Shown here piece by piece: positions 35,471-39,525 of a stretch of DNA of 39,525 nucleotides. The stretch lies in contig JADLFX010000057.1 of assembly GCA_020849665.1 (NCBI GenBank), positions 1 through 39,525 on the forward strand. Reading direction: 5' to 3'. Numbering within the stretch: the stretch's first letter is position 1; every line of letters starts with the position of its first letter. The notes under the pieces are model-generated. The model saw only the letters and a list, made by a program, of their open reading frames with translations. It searched no databases and had not been told where the DNA came from. The DNA comes from Planctomycetota bacterium. Its GTDB lineage: Bacteria; Planctomycetota; UBA1135; UBA2386. Made by a program: the position numbers and the translations under genes.

Positions 35471-37183
35471 ATGGGCTTCATCAACGTCGCGGAGAAGACC
35501 ATCAATGCCAAACTCGTCTACTACGGGGTCGGCATGGGTGGCAAGACCACGAGCCTCCAGGCGGTGCACAGGATCATGTGCCCGCGCAACGAGGTGCAGC
35601 TGGTCTCGATCAACACCGAAGAGGACTCGACGCTGCTCTTCGACTTCCTGCCGATCAATCTCGGCCAGGTCGAGGGCTTCAAGATCCGCATCCAGGGGTT
35701 CACCGTCCCCGGACAGCCCAAGTACAAGCTGATGCGCAAGTACGTGCTGTCCGGCGCGGACGCGGTGGTGTTCGTGGTGGACAGCCAGAGCAGCCGCCTC
35801 GAGGAGAACAAGCAGTCGCTCGACAGCCTGTTCACCAATCTGCGCCTGAACGGCCTCGACGCCGCCAAGCTGCCGATCGTCGTCCAGTACAACAAGCGCG
35901 ACCTCGACGACATCCTCACCGAGGACCAGCTCAACCGGCACTTCCAGTTCCGTCCCGACGTGCATGCCTTCCCGAGCGTGGCCGTCGAGGGGCAGGGCGT
36001 GTTCGAGACCTTCGTGCACGCCGCCGGCATCCTGGTCGAGAACAAGGTGCGGCAATACAACCTGGGCAAGGGCCAGGTCGACGCCGCGGTGGTGGCCGAA
36101 GGCGCGCGCCGCAAGCTGTGGGAACTGCACGACACCGCGCGTGGCGACCTGCCCGAGAAGACGCCGAAGGTGCGCCTCTCGGTGGCCGAGTCCACCATGG
36201 CGCAGAACGACCCCGCCGCACAGACGCCGACGGTGGTCTCGGTCAAGGACGGCGACATCGAGGTGCTGAGCGACGAGGAGCTCGAGTTCGAGCTCGGCGA
36301 GGTCGTGCCCGAGACCGCCGGCGAGGAGGAGGAGCGGCCGGTCACCAAGCGCGAGCAGGGCGAGCTGCTCGACCGCGCGGTGCAGTCGAACGTGCAGCTG
36401 GCGAACCGCTTCGGCGAGCTCGACCAGTACCGCGCGCTGCTCGAGCGCAAGAACAAGGAGCTGGTGGAGATCGCGCAGAACACCGTGCACGACCTCAACC
36501 GCCCCCTGTCGGCGATCAAGCTGCTGCTCACGACCATGGACAAGGGCTACCTGGGCGAGCTGCACGGCCCGCTCAAGGACGCCGTGTGCAACGGCCTGCT
36601 CGCCACCAAGCAGATGGAGCGGCTGATCCACGACCTGCTCGACAGCTCGCGCCTGGACTTCGACGGGGTGCGCCTCAGCTTCAAGGACGTGGACATGACC
36701 CTGCTCCTGGGCGAGGTGCTGCGCACCCTGCGCCCCGAGCTGGAGGAGAAGGACGTGCGGGTGCGGGTCGAGCCGATGCCGGTGATCCGCGCCGACGAGT
36801 GGGCGCTGACCAAGGTGTTCATGAACCTGGTCGGCAACGCGATCCAGTACGCCCACCCCGACCGTGCGCCGGTGGTGCGCGTGTGGTGCGAGGAGGAGGA
36901 CGCGCAGCGCGTGTTCCACGTGCAGGACAACGGCATCGGCATCCCCGAGGGCGACGTGAGCCGCCTCTTCCGCCGCTTCGAGCGCGGCTCCAACACCTCC
37001 GGCATCTCGGGCACCGGCCTGGGCCTGCACATCGTGCGCGAGGTCGCGTTCGGCCACGGCGGCAACGCCTGGGTGGAGTCGCGCGAGGGCGAGGGCGCCG
37101 TGTTCTCGATCGCGATCCCCAAGCATCCGGCGCAGCCCGAGCACTCGCCGGTCACCGAGACCGCGGCCAGGGCCGACCTCTGA
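35471..37183 (+). CDS. MglA-type small GTPase fused to a histidine kinase
   Basis: 570 residues. Residues 1-195 align without gaps for the first 60 positions with Myxococcus MglA: FINxAxxxINxKxVYYG, P-loop GVGMGGKTT (19-27), LLFDFLP (55-61), TVPGQ (78-82) and QYNKRD (139-144). An acidic linker (about 255-290) and a coiled-coil-like stretch (about 292-335) lead to a HisKA domain with phospho-acceptor H340 in TVHDLNRPLSAIK. The HATPase domain has N-box MNLVGNAIQYA (451-461), G1 DNGIGIP (486-492), F-box LFRRFER (499-505) and G2 GISGTGLGLHIV (511-522). No receiver or membrane span is present, so it is cytoplasmic. Position 53 is Ser where MglA has its intrinsic arginine finger. It likely couples GTP state to histidine phosphorylation; the partner response regulator is not in the window. 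Confidence 0.95.
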   Translation: MGFINVAEKTINAKLVYYGVGMGGKTTSLQAVHRIMCPRNEVQLVSINTEEDSTLLFDFLPINLGQVEGFKIRIQGFTVPGQPKYKLMRKYVLSGADAVVFVVDSQSSRLEENKQSLDSLFTNLRLNGLDAAKLPIVVQYNKRDLDDILTEDQLNRHFQFRPDVHAFPSVAVEGQGVFETFVHAAGILVENKVRQYNLGKGQVDAAVVAEGARRKLWELHDTARGDLPEKTPKVRLSVAESTMAQNDPAAQTPTVVSVKDGDIEVLSDEELEFELGEVVPETAGEEEERPVTKREQGELLDRAVQSNVQLANRFGELDQYRALLERKNKELVEIAQNTVHDLNRPLSAIKLLLTTMDKGYLGELHGPLKDAVCNGLLATKQMERLIHDLLDSSRLDFDGVRLSFKDVDMTLLLGEVLRTLRPELEEKDVRVRVEPMPVIRADEWALTKVFMNLVGNAIQYAHPDRAPVVRVWCEEEDAQRVFHVQDNGIGIPEGDVSRLFRRFERGSNTSGISGTGLGLHIVREVAFGHGGNAWVESREGEGAVFSIAIPKHPAQPEHSPVTETAARADL

Positions 37184-37250
37184 CCCGCGCTGCGGTCTGT
37201 GCCACGGGCGCGGGCCTTGGCTGCGGCGACCCCCGGGACGCGACGCGAAG

Positions 37251-37326
<76 letters not shown>

Positions 37327-37370
37327 GCGCGGCGCGCGTCCGCGCCACGGCCGGCGCGAAAGAGGCGCGG

Positions 37371-37399
37371 AACCTAGCGAGCGGCAGAGCCCGTTGCAA
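37371..37399 (-). promoter_or_regulatory. Promoter of tRNA-Lys
   Basis: On the minus strand TTGCAA (37399-37394) and TAGGTT (37376-37371) are separated by exactly 17 bases. Transcription would start about 38 bases before the tRNA. It is one of the few classic sigma-70-like pairs in the window. Confidence 0.5.
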
Positions 37400-37421
37400 G
37401 GGCGGGCGGAGGCCGCGGGAG

Positions 37422-37450
37422 TTGATTCGCCCGTCGCCGCTGGGCATGAT
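37422..37450 (+). promoter_or_regulatory. Promoter of tRNA-His
   Basis: TTGATT (37422-37427) and CATGAT (37445-37450) are 17 bases apart, and transcription would start about 11 bases before the tRNA 5' end. Confidence 0.5.
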
Positions 37451-37467
37451 CCGCCGCCCCTCGGCGC

Positions 37468-37545
37468 GGTGGCATTAGCTCAGTTGGTTAGAGCACCAGA
37501 CTGTGACTCTGGGGGTCGCCGGTTCAAGTCCGGTATGCCACCCCA
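37468..37545 (+). tRNA. trnH: tRNA-His (GTG anticodon), integration site
   Basis: The acceptor GTGGCAT pairs with ATGCCAC. The extra G at 37468 (G-1) faces discriminator C at 37542, the identity pair unique to tRNA-His, and CCA is encoded (37543-37545). The D-arm GCTCAGTTGGTTAGAGC and T-arm CCGGTTCAAGTCCGG are intact. The anticodon loop CTGTGAC gives GTG, reading CAC and CAT. The integrase gene on the opposite strand ends inside it, at 37475. Confidence 0.97.
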
Positions 37546-38797
37546 TTCTTTCCAAGGGCTTGCGGCCGATCGCGGTTTCCCCGTGGTCGGTGGTGTCAGC
37601 GGTAGTGCGAGCAGTTGCTTGCGAGGCGGCCGCTTCGGCGTCTCCAGCGGTGCCCGTCGCGGCCAGCGCAGCGGGCTTCGCTCCGACGGTGGGCAGCAGC
37701 GCAACGGCACCCGTCGCGTCCAGCAGGCTCAGCTTGAGGTAGTAGCGCTCCGTCGTCGTGGCCTGCGCGTGGCGCATCACCAGCTTGGCGATGGCCAAGG
37801 GCACGCCCGCCCTCGCCAGCCACGTGCCGCAGGTCGCACGCAAGCTGTGCAGGTCGGCCACGTGCCCCAACTCGTCCACGATGGCGATGCCGGCCGCGGT
37901 GAAGTCCTCCACGCGCTCCTCGTCCGAGACGGCACGCTTGAACACCCTGGCCTTGGGCATGGGCGTGGCGGGGCCGCGGTGACGCTCCAGGACCTCCGCA
38001 AGCTGCGGGTGCATCGGGATCGTGTCCACGCCACCCGTCTTGCCACCCACGACGGCGATCGTGTTCCGCTTGAAGTCCACGCACCCCCAGGTGAGGCGCA
38101 CAAGATCCCCCTTCCTCAGGCCGGCGTAGAGGGCGAGGGCATACCACGCCTCGCGGCCGCGCTCGCGGGCGACGGCCAGTAGGGCCTCGGCCTCCTCGAC
38201 CGACAACGCACGCCGGACGCGGCGGCGGTCGGCGTCCTCGTCGCGCACGGGCACGCGCAGCAGCGGGTTGTCGGCCGCGCGCCCCTCGCGCACGCACCAG
38301 GACATGAACGAGACGATGGACCCGCGCATGAAGTTGAACGTTCGCGCGCTCAGGGCCGGCCGAGTCGTGCCGTCCTCCAGCTTCCGCGGGGCGGTGATGG
38401 CGTGCAGGTGCCGGCGCAGCTCGTCCGCCGTCAACTCCGAGACGCGCCCGATCTTCGTCTCAGCCATGAGGCGGTGCAGGTGCCCACGCTTCTGGACTAG
38501 GTGGGCGTGGTTCATGCCGTCCAGCCGGCAGGCCTCCAGGTAGTCGGCGACGTGCTCGGCGATCGGCTTCCGCTCGGCCTCGGCAAGGCGATCGGTGTCC
38601 CTCGTGACGACGCCGGCCACCCGCAGGGCCGCGCCGCGGGTCCACTCCTTCAAGATCAGCTCGGCCGTTCTCTTGTCCGTTGTGCGTGTCGATCGCGCGT
38701 GCCTCCGACCGTCAGGTCCGAACCAACTCGCCACCCACGGCCCGCGGCCACCCCGCTTGAAGAGCGTCCCCGCTCCCTTACCTCGTTGCTTTGTCAC
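37475..38797 (-). CDS. Tyrosine recombinase / integrase
   Basis: 440 residues from GTG 38797. The N-terminus has an arm-binding-like part (TLFKRGGRGPWVASWFGPDG), a SAM-like core-binding domain (about 75-185) and a catalytic domain with the full set R228 (AGLRKGDLV), K253 (VVGGKTGG), H317 and R320 (DLHSLRAT), H343 (VMRHAQATT) and nucleophile Y352 (TERYY). It should integrate and excise the element at tRNA-His. The last 23 codons or so (…GLEPATPRVTVWCSNQLS) are read antisense through 71 of the 78 tRNA bases, so the C-terminal tail is probably set by the insertion and may differ in the excised form. It overlaps the XRE gene by 4 bases (GTGA). Confidence 0.95.
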   Translation of the reverse strand: MTKQRGKGAGTLFKRGGRGPWVASWFGPDGRRHARSTRTTDKRTAELILKEWTRGAALRVAGVVTRDTDRLAEAERKPIAEHVADYLEACRLDGMNHAHLVQKRGHLHRLMAETKIGRVSELTADELRRHLHAITAPRKLEDGTTRPALSARTFNFMRGSIVSFMSWCVREGRAADNPLLRVPVRDEDADRRRVRRALSVEEAEALLAVARERGREAWYALALYAGLRKGDLVRLTWGCVDFKRNTIAVVGGKTGGVDTIPMHPQLAEVLERHRGPATPMPKARVFKRAVSDEERVEDFTAAGIAIVDELGHVADLHSLRATCGTWLARAGVPLAIAKLVMRHAQATTTERYYLKLSLLDATGAVALLPTVGAKPAALAATGTAGDAEAAASQATARTTADTTDHGETAIGRKPLERMGWHTGLEPATPRVTVWCSNQLS

Positions 38798-39012
38798 CGC
38801 TTGGTCCTCCTATTGCTCCCCTTCGGGCGTAGCACGATCTCGTAGCCCAGCGCCGCGGCCAGACGTTGCAGGGTCTCCGCCGTCAGGTCGGAGAGTCCAC
38901 GGGCGAACCTGCTCAGTTGCCCGGCGTCGATGCCCGACACCTTGGAGACGCGGTAGCGGGTCTCCCCGCAGCGCTTGAGGAGTCGGCGAATCGTCACATT
39001 CAAGTCGGCCAT
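38794..39012 (-). CDS. XRE-family helix-turn-helix regulator
   Basis: 72 residues. A Cro/CI-type HTH is visible at about 8-55: TRYRVSKVSGIDAGQLSRFARG is split by the turn near GIDAGQ, then LSDLTAETLQRLAAALGYE follows. A basic tail ends in NRRTKR. It is translated just before the integrase (GTGA overlap), so it probably controls integrase expression or element maintenance; an antitoxin-like role is possible but no toxin is seen. A promoter-like pair and two small inverted repeats precede the start. Confidence 0.88.
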   Translation of the reverse strand: MADLNVTIRRLLKRCGETRYRVSKVSGIDAGQLSRFARGLSDLTAETLQRLAAALGYEIVLRPKGSNRRTKR

Positions 39013-39018
39013 GGTGGA

Positions 39019-39047
39019 ATCCTAACCCTATGGTTGCGTCCTAGCAA
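39019..39047 (-). promoter_or_regulatory. Promoter of the XRE/integrase pair, possibly leaderless
   Basis: On the minus strand TTGCTA (39047-39042) and TAGGAT (39024-39019) are 17 bases apart. The -10 ends 6 bases before ATG 39012, which would place transcription start at the start codon. The -35 overlaps the stop of the upstream nuclease gene. Confidence 0.45.
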
Positions 39048-39048
39048 C
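39033..39048. promoter_or_regulatory. Candidate operator, inverted repeat GTTGC-N6-GCAAC
   Basis: A perfect 5-bp inverted repeat with a 6-base spacer lies across the putative -35 element of the XRE gene. A second small one, AACC-N4-GGTT, is at 39024-39035 beside the -10. The size suits a small HTH dimer and suggests autoregulation. Confidence 0.35.
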
Positions 39049-39524
39049 TACCCCGCCGCCAACTCGCCCCGCTCGACCCGGCGGGCGACGGTGCCGAAGA
39101 TCCTCAGGGCCACGTGCGCCGCCTCCAGGGGCGTGCCGCACCAGAACACCCGCAGGCCGAAGTCGATGGCCCAGGACGCGACCGATCCGACGACGGCGTT
39201 CGGGTGCACGGTGCCCGGGTAGTCGTGGCGCAGCACGTCGGCCACGTGCCCCTCCACCAGCAGGACCGGCAAGGTGCACTCCGCCTTGAGTCGGGCCAGC
39301 TCGCGCTCGAACCTCTCGCGGCGGGCGCCGACCACGTGCGCCAGGTCGGGCAGGCTCTTCCTCTCGATCAGGCACAAGTGCGGCGCATCGGCAAGGCAGT
39401 AGTCGCCGGTGGCCAACGCTGCACGCTGGACCTCGAAGTGCAGGCCGGTCTCGCGGATGACGTGGGCCAGCGGTAGCGGCCGCTGCTCGCGTGAATCGAC
39501 CAGGACCACGCGCGGCGCCTTCAC
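39048..39524 (-). CDS. ERCC4/XPF-type nuclease domain protein (start near or beyond right edge)
   Basis: 158 residues if it starts at GTG 39524; the true start may lie outside the window. The ERCC4 catalytic pattern is present: VLVDSREQRPL (7-17), ATGDYCLAD (about 38-46), CLIERKSLPDL with the ERKxxxD motif (about 51-61), and RFERELARL. Later VLLVEGHVADV and SVASWAIDFGLRVFWCGTP complete the nuclease core. XPF-type nucleases cut branched or flapped DNA. In phages and islands such stand-alone domains may serve replication or recombination. The stop TAG lies 35 bases upstream of the XRE start, and the genes share a strand. Confidence 0.88.
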   Translation of the reverse strand: MKAPRVVLVDSREQRPLPLAHVIRETGLHFEVQRAALATGDYCLADAPHLCLIERKSLPDLAHVVGARRERFERELARLKAECTLPVLLVEGHVADVLRHDYPGTVHPNAVVGSVASWAIDFGLRVFWCGTPLEAAHVALRIFGTVARRVERGELAAG

Positions 39525-39525
39525 T

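Larger units (their letters stand above)
37468..39525. mobile_element. Left end of an integrative element inserted at tRNA-His (continues past right edge)
   Basis: Three minus-strand genes follow the tRNA-His 3' end: a tyrosine integrase pointing into the tRNA, an XRE regulator overlapping it, and an ERCC4-type nuclease. Integrase beside and partly antisense to a tRNA is the hallmark of tRNA-targeting genomic islands and prophages. Insertion regenerates the tRNA, so one attachment site should lie inside 37468-37545. The other end is outside the window, so size and cargo are unknown. Confidence 0.8.

Overview
This is a high-GC (roughly 70%) bacterial chromosomal segment with densely packed, mostly short-spaced genes. 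Gene content points to a planctomycete-like bacterium: a MoxR/DUF58/BatA/VWA cluster with a giant quinoprotein-type propeller protein, many secreted proteins whose signal peptides end in Ala-Gln, a lamin-tail metallo-hydrolase, an S46 dipeptidyl peptidase and a DUF4139 protein. The taxonomic call is inference; no rRNA or other phylogenetic marker was compared. No intergenic stretch exceeds about 250 bases.

Layout. (1) 1-13390, all minus strand: a seven-gene cluster transcribed right to left, MoxR ATPase, DUF58 protein, BatA-like VWA protein, VWA protein with a glutamine-amidotransferase-like region, a 1,493-residue TPR/beta-propeller exported protein, an exported alpha/alpha-toroid protein, and the start of a large membrane protein that runs off the left edge. 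(2) 13597-16077, minus: a small FtsB/DivIC-like protein, enolase and a uracil phosphoribosyltransferase. (3) 16235-20009, plus: an exported ComEC-type metallo-beta-lactamase with a lamin-tail domain, a hypoxanthine-type phosphoribosyltransferase and a secreted propeller-like protein, closed by a strong stem-loop. (4) 20186-27123: an S46 dipeptidyl peptidase (minus), then three plus-strand exported proteins (thioredoxin-like plus toroid, an unrecognised family, DUF4139). (5) 27140-32673: comEC (minus), a translationally coupled trio coaD / RidA-family putative lipoprotein / multipass membrane protein (plus), and a convergently overlapping TlpA-like thioredoxin (minus). (6) 32736-37183, plus: a double ATP-binding-cassette protein, an M16 peptidase-like protein without zinc ligands, and a single-chain fusion of an MglA-type small GTPase to a complete histidine kinase. 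(7) 37251-39525: tRNA-Lys, tRNA-His, and the left end of an integrated element (tyrosine integrase, XRE regulator, ERCC4-type nuclease) inserted at tRNA-His.

The most unusual item is the MglA-GTPase/histidine-kinase fusion at 35471-37183. It keeps P-loop, PGQ and NKRD motifs and all kinase boxes, but has serine where MglA carries its intrinsic arginine finger. It looks like a GTP-gated kinase. Its neighbours upstream, an ABC ATPase without a permease and a catalytically dead M16 homologue, may belong to the same transcript. Second is the integrase, whose last codons are read antisense through almost the whole tRNA-His gene. Several genes also have a TANNNT -10-like hexamer only 6-8 bases before the start codon, which suggests leaderless transcripts.
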